Below are positions 18,278-27,906 of a stretch of 64,000 nt of DNA, piece by piece. The translations under genes were made by a program, and so were the position numbers. The notes under the pieces were generated by a model. That model saw only the letters and a list, made by a program, of their open reading frames with translations. It was not told where the DNA came from and did no database searches. Each line of letters starts with the position of its first letter. Position 1 is the first letter of the stretch. The stretch is from assembly GCF_029277445.1 (NCBI RefSeq), contig NZ_CP119566.1, positions 4,156,001 to 4,220,000 of the forward strand, written 5' to 3'. Source of the stretch: Pararhizobium qamdonense. Its GTDB lineage: Bacteria; Pseudomonadota; Alphaproteobacteria; Rhizobiales; Rhizobiaceae.

Positions 18278-18862
18278 ATGTTGACGCTTCAACGCATCGA
18301 AACCCACGCGCAAGACATCAAGAAGAGCCGGTTTCTCGCTGTCTGCGGCCCCGTGTCCAGCGAGCAGGCGGCCAGGGACTTTATCAACGAACAATCCGAC
18401 CTGACGGCCAGCCACAATTGCTGGGCCTTCCGCATCGGCCAGACCTACCGCTTCAATGATGACGGCGAACCAAGCGGCACTGCGGGCAAGCCGATCCTGC
18501 AGGCCATAGACGGTCAGGGGCTCGATCATATCGCCGTTGTCGTCACCCGCTGGTTCGGCGGTACGCTGTTGGGCAGCGGCGGTCTGATCCGCGCCTATGG
18601 CGGCACGGCGGCGATCTGCCTGCGCGCAGCCGAAAAGGTCGAGGTCATCGAGACGATCGCGGCGAGTTTGGACTGCGAGTTTGCCGACCTGGCCTTGATC
18701 AAGGCCCGCCTTGCCGGCTTTGGCGCCGTCATCAGCGCGGAAGCATTTACCAGTACCGGCGCCAGCCTTTCGCTGCAGATCCCGAAGGATGCGCTTCAGG
18801 CCGCGACCGGAATGATCCTCGATCTCAGCCGCGGCCGGGCGGTCATCACGCCGGACGATTGA
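18278..18862 (+). CDS. IMPACT / YigZ family protein
   Basis: A 194-residue two-domain protein. The N-terminal UPF0029 (IMPACT) domain (~1-115) has HNCWAFRIGQTYRFNDDGEP, GTAGKPILQAI and the strong signature VVVTRWFGGTLLGSGGLIRAYGG. A C-terminal DUF1949-like ferredoxin fold (~125-190) follows. Bacterial YigZ is widely conserved; eukaryotic IMPACT inhibits GCN2, but the bacterial role is not settled. It is in the same direction as DUF2585 after a 61-bp gap. Confidence 0.9.
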   Translation: MLTLQRIETHAQDIKKSRFLAVCGPVSSEQAARDFINEQSDLTASHNCWAFRIGQTYRFNDDGEPSGTAGKPILQAIDGQGLDHIAVVVTRWFGGTLLGSGGLIRAYGGTAAICLRAAEKVEVIETIAASLDCEFADLALIKARLAGFGAVISAEAFTSTGASLSLQIPKDALQAATGMILDLSRGRAVITPDD

Positions 18863-19052
18863 TCGATCCTGTCCCAACCCCTTTCAGTAAGACTTTGAAA
18901 ACAGGAATGGTTTTCCCCGTTTCACCGGGTCTTGAAAGAACGGCTGCTGGCCAGCCCGTCATATTCCGAATAGAAACAGCGGGTAAACAGAATTTTCCGC
19001 TCGGATGCAGCGGGATTGACGGAGCGACCGCTCCATCGGCGAGGATCACATC

Positions 19053-20039
19053 ATGAAAAACAGAATCTTGGGGCGCACCGGCGCCACCATTTCGGAAATC
19101 GGCTTCGGCGCCTGGCAGATTGGCGGCGCCTGGGGCGACGTGTCCGAGGAAGACGGCAAGCGCGCGCTGAATGCGGCGCTTGATGCCGGCGTCACCTTCA
19201 TCGACACGGCCGATGTCTATGGCGATGGCCGCTCGGAAAAGATCATCGCATCGGTTCTCAAGGACCGCGGCGGCGACAAGCCGTTCGTTGCCACCAAGGC
19301 CGGCCGCCGGCTGAACCCGCATGTGGCCGAGGGCTACACAGCCGCCAATATCGAAGCCTTCATCGACCGCAGTCTTGCCAATCTCGGCGTCGAGACGCTT
19401 GACCTCGTGCAGCTTCATTGCCCGCCGAGCGAAGTGTTCTACCGGCCGGATCTGTTCGGCGCGCTGGATGATCTGACCGTCAAGGGCAAAATCCGCCATT
19501 ACGGCGTCTCCGTCTCCAATGTCGAGGAGGCGCTGAAGGCGATCGAATATCCCGGCGTCGCGACCATCCAGATCATCTACAACATCTTCCGCCAGCGTCC
19601 GCATGACCTGTTCTTCGAGCAGGCGCTCAAGAAGAATGTCGGCATCATCGTGCGCGTGCCGCTGGCGTCCGGCCTGCTCTCCGGCAAGATCACCACTGAA
19701 ACAAAATTTGCCGATGACGATCATCGCAAGTTTAACCGCAACGGCGAATTCTTCGATGTCGGAGAAACCTTTGCCGGCGTGCCGCTGGATGTCGCGCTCG
19801 AGGCTGTCGAGCAGGTACGGCCACTCGTGCCACAGGGCGCGTCTATGGCGCAGTTTGCGCTTGCTTGGATCCTTCAGAGCAAGGCCGTGTCCGTGGTCAT
19901 CCCAGGCGCCCGCAACGAGGAACAGGCCAAGGCCAATGCCGCCGCCAGCGACCTCGCCGCCATCCCCTCTGAAACACTGACCGCCCTTGCCGATGTCTAC
20001 GAGCGCCTGATCAAGGTTCACGTTCACCAGAAGTGGTAA
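19053..20039 (+). CDS. Aldo/keto reductase
   Basis: NAD(P)H-dependent oxidoreductase of 328 residues with a TIM barrel. Active-site residues are visible: Asp and Tyr in DTADVYGDGRSE, Lys in VATKAGRR, His in LVQLHCPP. The nucleotide-binding C-terminus contains VIPGARNEEQAKAN. The family is sure; the physiological carbonyl substrate is not. It stands alone after a 190-bp spacer in which I see no recognisable element, and is followed by a strong hairpin. Confidence 0.88.
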   Translation: MKNRILGRTGATISEIGFGAWQIGGAWGDVSEEDGKRALNAALDAGVTFIDTADVYGDGRSEKIIASVLKDRGGDKPFVATKAGRRLNPHVAEGYTAANIEAFIDRSLANLGVETLDLVQLHCPPSEVFYRPDLFGALDDLTVKGKIRHYGVSVSNVEEALKAIEYPGVATIQIIYNIFRQRPHDLFFEQALKKNVGIIVRVPLASGLLSGKITTETKFADDDHRKFNRNGEFFDVGETFAGVPLDVALEAVEQVRPLVPQGASMAQFALAWILQSKAVSVVIPGARNEEQAKANAAASDLAAIPSETLTALADVYERLIKVHVHQKW

Positions 20040-20046
20040 AGAATAC

Positions 20047-20076
20047 CAGGCCGCGCCGGTTTCCCGGCGCGGCCTG
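20047..20076 (+). terminator. Terminator-like hairpin after the aldo/keto reductase
   Basis: Perfect 13-bp stem CAGGCCGCGCCGG / CCGGCGCGGCCTG with loop TTTC, beginning 7 bases after the stop codon. The T-run is missing, so it may work as a transcript-end stabiliser. Confidence 0.65.
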
Positions 20077-20232
20077 AGCCACACGTTGCGATAATCTTTC
20101 GTCCGCCAAGCACGCCCAACGCCGTTCCGCTGATGTTTTGATGATCATAGAGAGACGGACAGACATTTTCCGGCTATAGCGGCGCTGCCGGAGCGTATCG
20201 TTGCCCGGTTCGCAGCGGCACAGGAGGACATC

Positions 20233-20475
20233 ATGGCGTTTGATCCCATCAAGGCACTCAGCAACTATTCGGACGCCGAATGCTCGGTGCAGTTCCTGAT
20301 CGCCGGCACCCCGGCCTCGGTTTTTCCATCGCTGGAAGACGCCGTGCTCTTTGCCCGCGAAAACGGCGCCGGCTGGAAGGATGTCGAAATCACCGTGCAT
20401 CTCGACCGCGAAGACATCGTCTACGCCACGGGAAAGACCCGCACCCTGATCGAGGCACTGCGCAAGAAACGATAA
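20233..20475 (+). CDS. Small conserved-looking hypothetical protein (80 aa)
   Basis: I do not recognise a family. The start is well supported by AGGAGG five bases upstream. The protein is soluble and mixed α/β, with SVQFLIAGTPASVFPSLEDAVLFA, a central EITVHLDREDIVYATG and a basic C-terminus (IEALRKKR). There are no cysteines after residue ~17, no signal peptide and no membrane helix. It lies alone between the aldo/keto reductase and the tRNA gene. Codon use looks like its neighbours, so it is probably a native gene. Confidence 0.65.
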   Translation: MAFDPIKALSNYSDAECSVQFLIAGTPASVFPSLEDAVLFARENGAGWKDVEITVHLDREDIVYATGKTRTLIEALRKKR

Positions 20476-20644
20476 TTGGGATTTGTGATGCGCGCGCGGC
20501 AGAAAGCGTGCCATGATTTTCGAGCGCTTTGCGACGTTGATTGCAGCTGACATCACCGCAAAGCCATTGAATGCTTTTGCGCCAATACGGCGTCCCGCCA
20601 TCCAGCGAAAACCGTTTATTCTACCGATAAGTCATTGAAAAAAA

Positions 20645-20721
20645 TGGCGCACCCGGAACGATTCGAACGTCCGACCCTCAGATTCGTAGTCTGATGCTCT
20701 ATCCAGCTGAGCTACGGGTGC
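20645..20721 (-). tRNA. tRNA-Arg (anticodon ACG)
   Basis: 77-nt cloverleaf on the minus strand with encoded CCA. Acceptor GCACCCG pairs with CGGGTGC, discriminator G. The D-arm includes AGCTCAGCTGGATAGAGC. The anticodon stem TCAGA/TCTGA encloses loop CTACGAA, and the T-arm contains GTTCGAATC. Anticodon ACG (inosine-modified by TadA) reads CGU, CGC and CGA. No integrase or attachment duplication is seen beside it. Confidence 0.95.
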
Positions 20722-20922
20722 TTCGCGCTGCGGCGTCAACCGCTTGCGTGGCGATCCTCTAAAACGTCCCACCGGGGAATGCAAGCGAATTTCGGCAGAA
20801 ATTTTCTTTTTTGATGAAACGGCCTGCTTATATCTTTGAAACTGTGGATGGATTTCAGCCGCAAAGCCTTTGCACAGCGCAGCTTCACCGGCATGACAGA
20901 GGCATTTGCAAAAAATCCGATA

Positions 20923-22419
20923 TCAGTGACGGGCTTTCGAGCGGAACGCATCGAGCGGCACCGGGCGGTCTGGCAGTTCGATCCTGAACAGGGTTCCCGG
21001 CGTCGGCTTTTCCACCAGCGCGATGGTGCCGCCATGGGCGAGCACCAGTTCGCGGGCAATGGCAAGACCGAGACCTGTGCCGCCGGAGCGGGCGGAGCCT
21101 CTGAAGGCGGTAAACAGGTGTTCGCGCGCCTTGGCGGGCATGCCCGGCCCGGTATCATCAACGGAGATGCTGACGACGCTGCCGGTGCGCATTGCCGAGA
21201 CGTTGATTGTGCGCGGCGCGTTGCTGTCGCCCTGGCCGTTCGTCAGCGCCTCCACCGCATTGCGGCAGATATTGTGGACGACGCGGAACAGTTGCTCGCT
21301 GTCGGCATCGACCTGCAGATCCTCGGGGATCTGAATGCCGAACTCGATACCGGAGCCCGGATCGATCGCCAGCATTTCGCCGACATCGCTCACGAGCGGC
21401 CGCAGCTTGACGAACCGGCGATGCGGTTCCGGCTCGGTGGTGCGGCCATAGGACAGAACCTCGGTGGTATACCCGACGGCCCGGTCGATGGTGCGCAACA
21501 GCGTCGGGGCAAACCGCTTGACGATCGGATCATCGACATCGGCGAGGCGGTCGGAGATCAGCTGCGCCGAAGCCAGGATATTGCGCATATCATGATTGAT
21601 CTTCGACACGGCAAGGCCGAGATCGGCGAGGTTCTTCTGCTGCTTCAGCGTCTTTTGCAGCTGCTGCTGCATGGCAGACAGATGCTGCCCGGCAATCGAG
21701 AGTTCGTCGCGCCCTGAAGCTGGATCGAGAACGCGGGCGGGATTGGATGGCTCGGTTGCGAATTCCTGCATATTCGTCGTCATGCGCCGGATCGGCACGA
21801 TCATGAGCCGGTTGATGGCCAGAAAGATCAGCGCGGCGGTAAACAGCGAAATGGCGAGCGACAGGAAAAAAACGTTGCGCGAATAGACCAGCATCGCCTT
21901 GCGCAGGCTCTTGTCCGACATCACCACTTCGATGATCGCATCGCTTTCGCCGATCGGCCCATAGATCCGCACCACCTTGCCGCCGCCAAACAGCAGCGTA
22001 TCGAAGGCATCGCGGATGGCGGCGATCGGCGTCATGGCGGCAACGTCGTACTGGGCGTCGATTTCCGGCGGCATGTCGACGGCCGCGATCAACCGCGATT
22101 CGTCCTTGCGCCTGAGAACGATGGCCTTGGTGCCGGTCGCCATCAGGGTTTCTTCCTGCAGCGGGCGTGACAGCTGCACGTCCTGCAGCCCATCGACGAC
22201 GACGCCTGCGGCAGCGGCCGTGTTCAGCCTGTCTTCCATCCAGCGGATGCGCATATTGGCGACGGACGGCACGAAGATCAGCACTTCGGCGAGCATGACG
22301 AAAACAACCGTCAGAAACAAAAGCCGGCCGGAAAGGCCGCGGAAAAACCCCACGCGGGCCGGCTGCCTTTGAAGGGCCGTGGTTGCTGTCGTCTCTGCCG
22401 TCATGCCATTGAATTCCAT
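20923..22419 (-). CDS. Membrane sensor histidine kinase, last gene of a TVP38-flavoprotein operon
   Basis: A 498-residue sensor kinase. It has two membrane helices (~27-50 and ~180-205) flanking a ~130-residue periplasmic sensor, then a HAMP-like linker and a coiled coil rich in glutamine. The phospho-acceptor region is KINHDMRNILASAQL (His ~275), followed by an HATPase domain with VVHNICRNAVEAL (N box), DDTGPGM (G1) and GGTGLGLAIARE (G2). No response regulator is adjacent. It starts 4 bp after the stop of the flavoprotein disulfide reductase gene, so it should be co-transcribed with it. An alternative ATG five codons in (MTAETT) is possible. Confidence 0.88.
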   Translation of the reverse strand: MEFNGMTAETTATTALQRQPARVGFFRGLSGRLLFLTVVFVMLAEVLIFVPSVANMRIRWMEDRLNTAAAAGVVVDGLQDVQLSRPLQEETLMATGTKAIVLRRKDESRLIAAVDMPPEIDAQYDVAAMTPIAAIRDAFDTLLFGGGKVVRIYGPIGESDAIIEVVMSDKSLRKAMLVYSRNVFFLSLAISLFTAALIFLAINRLMIVPIRRMTTNMQEFATEPSNPARVLDPASGRDELSIAGQHLSAMQQQLQKTLKQQKNLADLGLAVSKINHDMRNILASAQLISDRLADVDDPIVKRFAPTLLRTIDRAVGYTTEVLSYGRTTEPEPHRRFVKLRPLVSDVGEMLAIDPGSGIEFGIQIPEDLQVDADSEQLFRVVHNICRNAVEALTNGQGDSNAPRTINVSAMRTGSVVSISVDDTGPGMPAKAREHLFTAFRGSARSGGTGLGLAIARELVLAHGGTIALVEKPTPGTLFRIELPDRPVPLDAFRSKARH

Positions 22420-22423
22420 CGTC

Positions 22424-23848
22424 TCAACCGAAACGTCTGAGCAGGCGGATGATGGCCCGGACGAACGGCTTGCGTGTCAGGGGCGTATAATAGGCGATGA
22501 CGGCGCGTTTTCCAATCTCCGTCATGGTTGGATAGGGCAGGATGGCCTCGCGCATATCCGAGAGGCGCAGCCGGCTGGACATGACGAGCGACCACAGGCC
22601 GATCATCTCGGCTGCACCTTTACCCACGATCCCAGCGCCGACGACCTTGCCTCGCCGTGTGGTGACGACCTTGATCAGGCCTGCCGTGTTGTGTTCCGCC
22701 TGTGCCCGGTCGTTTTCGGCATAGGGCCAGCGCAGGATCTCGACAGGCCCATAACGCCTGCGGGCTTCCTGCTCGTCGAGGCCGACAAAGGCGATTTCCG
22801 GATCGGTGAACGTGGCGCGCGGCACGATATCGCGGTTTTCGCGCGCCGGTAGCCGGAACAGGATTTCGCGCAGCACCAGCGAGGCATGATAGCTGGCGGC
22901 GTGGGTGAATTGCAGCCCGCCGGCTGCATCGCCGATGGCGTAGACCCGGCGGTTTTGCGTGCGCAGGCTGCGATCAACCGCAATCCCCGTCGCCGTCACC
23001 GCGATGCCTGCCGCCTCAAGGCCGAGCCCGGATGTGTTACCCTTTTTCCCGGTCGCGACGAGCAGGGCGCTGCCCTCGAGGTTCAGCGGACCGGTTTGCG
23101 TTTCGCAATTCAGTCGCGTCCCCGCCGCCATCTTTTCGACAGACAGAACCCGGCAGTGTTCGAAAATGGAGATGCCTTCGTCTCGCAGTTGGCCAAGCAC
23201 GATGTCCGCCAGTTCAGGATCCTCCTTCGAAAGCGCCTTCCCCATATCGACGACCGTCACCTCAGCCCCCAGCCGCCGGTGCGCCTGCGCCATCTCGAGA
23301 CCGACCGGCCCGGCGCCGATGATAAGAAGATGCCGGGGAAGGCTTTTGAGGTCGAACAGGGTTTCGTTGGTCAGGTAATCGACATCGGCAAGGCCGGGGA
23401 TCGGCGGAATGACTGTCGAAGAGCCGGTGGCGATGACGAAACGGCGGGCGCGGATCACGTATTCGCCGGCCGCCACGGTGTCACGACCGGTAAAGCGCGC
23501 ATCGGCCCTGATGACCTTGACGCCCATGGCGGTGAACCGCTCGGCCGAATCATGCGGCGCGATCGCGTCGATGACAGCGCGCACATGCGCCTGAACCTTT
23601 TCGAAATCGATGACCGGTGCGCCGGCTATGACACCGAATTCGGCGGCCTTGCGCACCGCATGGGCGTGCTTGGCGGCTGCGATCAGCGCCTTGGATGGTA
23701 CGCAGCCGGTGTTGAGGCATTCGCCGCCCATCTGCCCGCGTTCAATGAGGACAACCGGCACGCCGAAGGCTGCGGCCCCTGCGGCAACCGAAAGCCCCGC
23801 AGAACCAGCGCCGATCACGCAGATATCGGGAGACAGAACCGTTGCCAC
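22424..23848 (-). CDS. FAD-dependent pyridine-nucleotide disulfide oxidoreductase (mercuric reductase / Lpd-like)
   Basis: A 474-residue flavoprotein starting at GTG, 4 bp after the TVP38 gene. FAD site CVIGAGSAGLSVA, redox-active disulfide GGECLNTGCVPSKAL (Cys about 45 and 50), NAD(P) site IGAGPVGLEMAQAHRRLGAE, second FAD motif VYAIGDAAGG and a C-terminal dimerisation domain are all present. It lacks the N-terminal heavy-metal domain and C-terminal cysteine pair of true MerA. It is not next to 2-oxoacid dehydrogenase genes, so it is neither a proven mercuric reductase nor the standard Lpd. The pairing of this family with TVP38/VTT proteins is recurrent in bacteria. Confidence 0.88.
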   Translation of the reverse strand: MATVLSPDICVIGAGSAGLSVAAGAAAFGVPVVLIERGQMGGECLNTGCVPSKALIAAAKHAHAVRKAAEFGVIAGAPVIDFEKVQAHVRAVIDAIAPHDSAERFTAMGVKVIRADARFTGRDTVAAGEYVIRARRFVIATGSSTVIPPIPGLADVDYLTNETLFDLKSLPRHLLIIGAGPVGLEMAQAHRRLGAEVTVVDMGKALSKEDPELADIVLGQLRDEGISIFEHCRVLSVEKMAAGTRLNCETQTGPLNLEGSALLVATGKKGNTSGLGLEAAGIAVTATGIAVDRSLRTQNRRVYAIGDAAGGLQFTHAASYHASLVLREILFRLPARENRDIVPRATFTDPEIAFVGLDEQEARRRYGPVEILRWPYAENDRAQAEHNTAGLIKVVTTRRGKVVGAGIVGKGAAEMIGLWSLVMSSRLRLSDMREAILPYPTMTEIGKRAVIAYYTPLTRKPFVRAIIRLLRRFG

Positions 23849-23852
23849 ACCG

Positions 23853-24671
23853 TCAGTCCTTGTCACGATCACCCACCGTCTGCCGTTTTTCGCGAGCAAA
23901 CTGCACGAGAAGCGGCAGCGCGGCAATGAGCGCCAGCGCCATGAACGCCAAGGTCAGCTTCGGCGTCAGAAAATCCGACAGGTGCAGGGTTCGTCCATGT
24001 CCGGCCGCATCGCCGATCGCCTCCTCGAAGCCGCAGCCAAGCCATGTAAAGACGAACGTACCGGGAATGATGCCGACCACGGTGGCAAGCGCGAACGTTC
24101 GCAGGCTGACCGCGAAGAAGGCAGGGGCGATATTGACGACGAAGAAGGGAAAGACCGGCGCCAGGCGCAGAACCAGCAGATAGCTGAACGCATTGCGGCT
24201 GAAGCCTGCCGAAAACCGGTTGAGAAACGGTCCGGCGCGGCGGCGCAGCACATCGCCGAACACGGTGCGCGCGCCGGCAAACAGCAGACAGGAGCCGGCC
24301 GTGGCCGCAATGACGACGATGACGCCACCGGCAAGCCAGCCAAACAGGAAACCGGCAAAGATCGTCAGCACCGAGGCAGCCGGAACCGACAGCGCCACGA
24401 CGGCGGCATAGACGAGGAAAAACAAAGACCCTGAGCGCAACGGATAATGCGCCACCATGTCCAACAGCATCTCACGCTGATCAGCCAGCCAGCCGAGCGT
24501 CACATAGCGATGCCAGCCCAGCCCATAGGCAAGGACAAGGCCTGCGGCGAGGACGAGAAGCGGAGCGGCACGCAGCATCAGCGGTGGCCCTGCGGGCTCC
24601 GCCTCCCCTTCCGTCGTTTCCCGGCGGCCCTGCACGGTCAAATCCTGCCTCTTGTGCTTGCTTGGTTCCAT
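23853..24671 (-). CDS. TVP38/TMEM64 (VTT/DedA-like) membrane protein
   Basis: A 272-residue polytopic membrane protein with helices near residues 30-50, 75-100, 105-135, 185-205, 210-230 and 240-260. The conserved VTT/SNARE-assoc core is seen in TIFAGFLFGWLAGGVIVVIAATAGSCLLF and the re-entrant segments FLNRFSAGFSRN and RLAPVFPFFVVNIAPAF. Eukaryotic relatives are lipid scramblases; bacterial DedA relatives act in lipid-carrier recycling. It is the first gene of a tight three-gene run with the disulfide reductase and histidine kinase, which suggests a membrane redox or envelope-stress function. Confidence 0.85.
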   Translation of the reverse strand: MEPSKHKRQDLTVQGRRETTEGEAEPAGPPLMLRAAPLLVLAAGLVLAYGLGWHRYVTLGWLADQREMLLDMVAHYPLRSGSLFFLVYAAVVALSVPAASVLTIFAGFLFGWLAGGVIVVIAATAGSCLLFAGARTVFGDVLRRRAGPFLNRFSAGFSRNAFSYLLVLRLAPVFPFFVVNIAPAFFAVSLRTFALATVVGIIPGTFVFTWLGCGFEEAIGDAAGHGRTLHLSDFLTPKLTLAFMALALIAALPLLVQFAREKRQTVGDRDKD

Positions 24672-24748
24672 CGGCCCAGCATTAGAAGGAAAGCGGCGCT
24701 TGAACCAATAACGAATGATCGCGGTAAAAAACGTCGCCGTGATCGGAA

Positions 24749-24779
24749 ATCCCGCAGCGATGCGGGATCGCTGCGGGAT
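24749..24779 (-). terminator. Intrinsic terminator after the chemotaxis receptor
   Basis: Perfect 12-bp inverted repeat ATCCCGCAGCGA / TCGCTGCGGGAT with a 7-base loop. On the minus strand it is followed by a short T-rich stretch (TTTCC). It separates the receptor gene from the downstream TVP38 operon. Confidence 0.75.
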
Positions 24780-24809
24780 CGATATCCAAAGGTGACTGTC
24801 CGGGAAGGA

Positions 24810-26819
24810 TCAGAACTCCTCCCAATTGTCCTTGGAGACTGCGGCGCTGGCCGAGCCGCCACCAAAGGCGCGGGCAACCGTGCCCATCATCTTGCGGGCC
24901 GGCGACGCGACCGGGCGGGTATTGTCGCGGACCGGGGAAGCAACCACGCGCAACGGCACGCTGTCATCCAGCTTGAAATGCGAGATCAGCCGCGCCAGGC
25001 TGTCGGCTTCCGCCGAAAGCTTGTGTGTGGCGGCATTGGCTTCCTCCACCATCGCCGCATTCTGCTGCGTCACCTGATCCATCTGGTTGACGGCTGTGCT
25101 CACTTCGCCGAGACCGGTCGATTGCTCGCGCGCGGCCGTGGCGATCGAATGGATGTGGTCGTTGATGCTCAGCACTCGCGTTTCGATCTTGCCAAGAACC
25201 TCTCCCGTTTCCTGAACCAGCTTGACGCCGGTTGCGACTTCGGAGCCCGACTTGGCGATCAGGCCCTTGATGTCCTTGGCGGCGCTGGCCGCACGCTGGG
25301 CAAGCTCACGCACTTCCTGGGCAACAACGGCAAAGCCCTTGCCTGCATCCCCGGCACGCGCCGCTTCCACACCGGCGTTCAGCGCCAGAAGGTTGGTCTG
25401 GAAGGCGATCTCGTCGATGACGTTGGTGATCTGACCGATCTCGCTGGAGGCCTGCTCGATGCGGCCCATGGCATCGACGGCCTTGCGCACGACTTCGCCG
25501 GACTGGGCTGCACTCTGCTTGGCCTCGGTGACCATGACGGTGGCTTCCTGGGCACGGTCGGTCGAATTGCGCACGGCAGCGGTGATCTGTTCCAGCGCGG
25601 CCGACGTTTCTTCGAGCGCTGCAGCCTGCTGCTCGGTGCGCTTCGACAGGTCGTCGGCGGCAGAGCGCAGTTCGGAGGAATTGCCGTTGATCGAGTCGGT
25701 CGTGGTGCGCACTTCGCGCAAGGTGTTCTGCAGGGTCGAGAGCGTGTCGTTGACGTTCTGCTGCAATTCGGCAAAGGCGCCCTGGAAATTGCCGTGCATG
25801 TTCTGCGTGAGATCGCCGGCAGAAAGGCTGGCGATGACGCGGCGGGTCTCGTTGACGCCGCTGTTGACGCCATCGACAAGCTCGTTGAGGCTGGCGGCAA
25901 ACCGGTTCAGGTCGGCATTGCCGTAGTCCTTGTTGATCCGCTTTGTGAAATCACCGGCAGCGGCGGCCGTTACGACGACAGCGATGCTCGACTGCAGATC
26001 GGCGCTTTTTTCACGCAGCGCGCTTTCCTGCGCATTCAGTTCGCGCACGGCCAGGCCATTGCGCTTGAACACTTCGACGGCACCGGCCATCTCGCCGATT
26101 TCGTCCTTGCGGCCGGAAAAAGGCACGTTGGCGCTGAGGTCGCCATCGGCAAGCTGCTTCATCGTGCCGGTCAGCTGCAGGATTGGCTGGCTGAGTTGCT
26201 TGGTGCCGATATAGAAGGCTGTTCCCGCGCCGATGATGAGACCGAAGCCGGCCGTCAAAAGCACCATGAGGATCATCCGGCTTTCGATCGCGTTGACCTC
26301 GTTCTGGATGATATCCAGAGCCGCGCGGTCGGTATCGACGATGGCGTCGATCTCGGCCTGGAAGGCCTTCCGGTTGGCGCGGTTGAGATCATTGTTGCCC
26401 TGCTCGTTGGCGGCCTGCGGCGAAACCTCCTGGCTGAGGCGAGCGGTTTCGGTGCGGAACGTGCGGAATTCGGCAGCGCGCTTGACGACGGCGTCGAAGG
26501 CGGCCAGTTCCTCGGCAGGTACCAGCGGGCGCCAACCGGTCAAAAGCGCGTCGATCTTGTCGAGATTCTTCACCAGCCCCTCGGCAAACGGCTTGGACTT
26601 TTCCACCGTCGGGGCTGCGTAGATGCCGCGCGCTTCCATGACGACGCCCGTGACCAGACGGTTGAGATGCTCGCCGTTGAAAGCGCGATCCGAGGCATTG
26701 TCGAACTGGACGAGCCTAGCATTATATTGTGTGATGACCGTCAGGGCCATGCCCGTGACAGCCAGTGCGATCAGGCTCATCACCCCGACGATGAGATAGA
26801 TCTTGCCGCGAATTTTCAT
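24810..26819 (-). CDS. Methyl-accepting chemotaxis protein with C-terminal CheR/CheB docking pentapeptide
   Basis: A 669-residue chemoreceptor. The start ([14 protein letters not shown]) has an AGGGGGA site 8 bases upstream. Helix TM1 (~8-28), a periplasmic helical ligand domain (~30-185) and TM2 (~188-210) come first. HAMP segments follow ([20 protein letters not shown]), then a long signalling hairpin with the highly conserved tip [20 protein letters not shown]. The last residues NWEEF match the xWxxF tether for CheR and CheB, so the receptor should be adaptation-competent and help neighbouring receptors. The ligand is unknown. No che genes are adjacent. Confidence 0.93.
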   Translation of the reverse strand: MKIRGKIYLIVGVMSLIALAVTGMALTVITQYNARLVQFDNASDRAFNGEHLNRLVTGVVMEARGIYAAPTVEKSKPFAEGLVKNLDKIDALLTGWRPLVPAEELAAFDAVVKRAAEFRTFRTETARLSQEVSPQAANEQGNNDLNRANRKAFQAEIDAIVDTDRAALDIIQNEVNAIESRMILMVLLTAGFGLIIGAGTAFYIGTKQLSQPILQLTGTMKQLADGDLSANVPFSGRKDEIGEMAGAVEVFKRNGLAVRELNAQESALREKSADLQSSIAVVVTAAAAGDFTKRINKDYGNADLNRFAASLNELVDGVNSGVNETRRVIASLSAGDLTQNMHGNFQGAFAELQQNVNDTLSTLQNTLREVRTTTDSINGNSSELRSAADDLSKRTEQQAAALEETSAALEQITAAVRNSTDRAQEATVMVTEAKQSAAQSGEVVRKAVDAMGRIEQASSEIGQITNVIDEIAFQTNLLALNAGVEAARAGDAGKGFAVVAQEVRELAQRAASAAKDIKGLIAKSGSEVATGVKLVQETGEVLGKIETRVLSINDHIHSIATAAREQSTGLGEVSTAVNQMDQVTQQNAAMVEEANAATHKLSAEADSLARLISHFKLDDSVPLRVVASPVRDNTRPVASPARKMMGTVARAFGGGSASAAVSKDNWEEF

Positions 26820-27246
26820 AGTCCATGTCCCCCTGAGACCGGCAGCAGACGTTAAAATGCGCCGCATGCCGGTACTTGCATTCAGATAGACACTAAAATG
26901 ACCATGGTTAACGAAGCCTCATGGGACCGAGCGCAATTCTAGTATCTGCGTCTTAGGGCTTTGTTTAGCTAAATATATTATTAGATGCTAAATTTCAATC
27001 GTCAGTTGAGACCGGCACGCGCCACATCATGGCGCTTCCAGGGCCTGAAGTTCGCCTGACCCGCAACAACCCCAGCTTTTGCGGCCTTTGCGCGCTCCGG
27101 CAATTGACTTTCGCGGCTCTTTGCTCTTATAAGCCGCCCACGTCCGGACAAGTCCCCTTGCCCTGTGCAAGCCCATGCCCGGAACGTAACGCTCCCTTGC
27201 TAAGAAGCAAACCCAAGAAGGGCCGCACACCGCGGTATTAAAATAA
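26820..27246. other. 427-bp divergent spacer before rpmH
   Basis: Holds the promoter of the chemoreceptor (minus strand) and that of rpmH (plus strand, annotated separately). Bases ~26880-27000 are AT-rich (TAGCTAAATATATTATTAGATGC). I see no further gene in it; short frames across it lack ribosome sites. Confidence 0.5.
27104..27133 (+). promoter_or_regulatory. Probable σ70-type promoter of rpmH-rnpA-yidC
   Basis: A -35 hexamer TTGACT (27104-27109) and a -10 TTATAA/TATAAG (27127-27133) are 17-18 bp apart, close to the alphaproteobacterial TTGAC-N17-18 consensus. They lie ~115 bp ahead of the rpmH start, leaving a GC-rich leader. Confidence 0.7.
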
Positions 27247-27384
27247 ATGACGAAGCGTACCTATCAACCGTCCAAGCTTGTTCGCAAGCGCCGTCACGGC
27301 TTCCGTGCACGTATTGCCACCAAGGGTGGCCGCAAGGTTATCGTTGCCCGCCGGGCACGTGGCCGTAAGCGTCTGTCGGCTTAA
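27247..27384 (+). CDS. rpmH: 50S ribosomal protein L34
   Basis: A 45-residue, very basic ribosomal protein of the large subunit. It reads [19 protein letters not shown] and ends [13 protein letters not shown], the invariant L34 sequence. One extra residue (Thr2) stands before the KRTYQPS core compared with the common 44-residue form. It is the first gene of the conserved rpmH-rnpA-yidC cluster, with rnpA starting 135 bp later. Confidence 0.97.
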   Translation: MTKRTYQPSKLVRKRRHGFRARIATKGGRKVIVARRARGRKRLSA

Positions 27385-27519
27385 GGCCGTCTGGCGCGTG
27401 CCGCGTCTTCGCGCACTGATCTTCGCGAAACCTGCATGCGCGGCTTCATGGCGCCGGGGCATCCTGCAAACGTCCGTCTGGACGATGGATGCTCCTGCTC
27501 CCGGAAGGAGCGCGGGAAA

Positions 27520-27906
27520 ATGACATTACCCAAGCCTGAATCAACTGCCGGGCGGCTGAAAAGCCGGCCGCAGTTTCTTGCCGTGCGCAAGGGAGAGCAG
27601 CGGAAGGGTCCGTTGTTTCTTCTGGAAGTTCTTGATCGCAACGAGCCCGATAGCGGGCCGCGCGTCGGTTTTACCGTCACCAAGAAACACGGCAATGCCG
27701 TCGAACGCAACCGGATGCGCCGGCGCCTGAGGGAGGCCGTGCGGCTTTCTGCCGGATTTGCAATGAAGCCCGGACATGACTATGTGATTGTCGCCAGACG
27801 CGACCTTTTGAACGCGCCCTTCGAGCGGATCGGCAAGACCCTCTGCGAGCGGATCGAAAGCAAGCAAAAATATTCACGGCCACCGGCCGGCTCCAGGAAA
27901 GAATGA
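27520..27906 (+). CDS. rnpA: Ribonuclease P protein component
   Basis: Protein subunit of RNase P (128 residues), which with the catalytic RNA removes tRNA 5' leaders. The start MTLPKPES follows a strong GGAAGGAG site; a longer in-frame extension upstream lacks support. The RNR signature [20 protein letters not shown] lies around residues 50-70, preceded by the RVGFTVT strand. Its stop overlaps the yidC start (ATGATGG). The RNase P RNA gene is not in the window. Confidence 0.95.
   Translation: MTLPKPESTAGRLKSRPQFLAVRKGEQRKGPLFLLEVLDRNEPDSGPRVGFTVTKKHGNAVERNRMRRRLREAVRLSAGFAMKPGHDYVIVARRDLLNAPFERIGKTLCERIESKQKYSRPPAGSRKE

Noticed and set aside
20645..20721. tRNA-Arg as an integration site of a genomic island
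   Set aside because: No integrase gene, no duplicated tRNA 3' end within the window, and flanking genes look native.
22424..23848. Annotation as mercuric reductase (merA) or as the lpd of a dehydrogenase complex
   Set aside because: No metal-binding N-domain or C-terminal cysteine pair, no mer genes and no 2-oxoacid dehydrogenase genes nearby.
24447..26855. 802-codon open frame opposite the chemoreceptor gene
   Set aside because: Antisense shadow. The chemoreceptor has all domains, a ribosome site and the NWEEF terminus, while the opposite frame has none.
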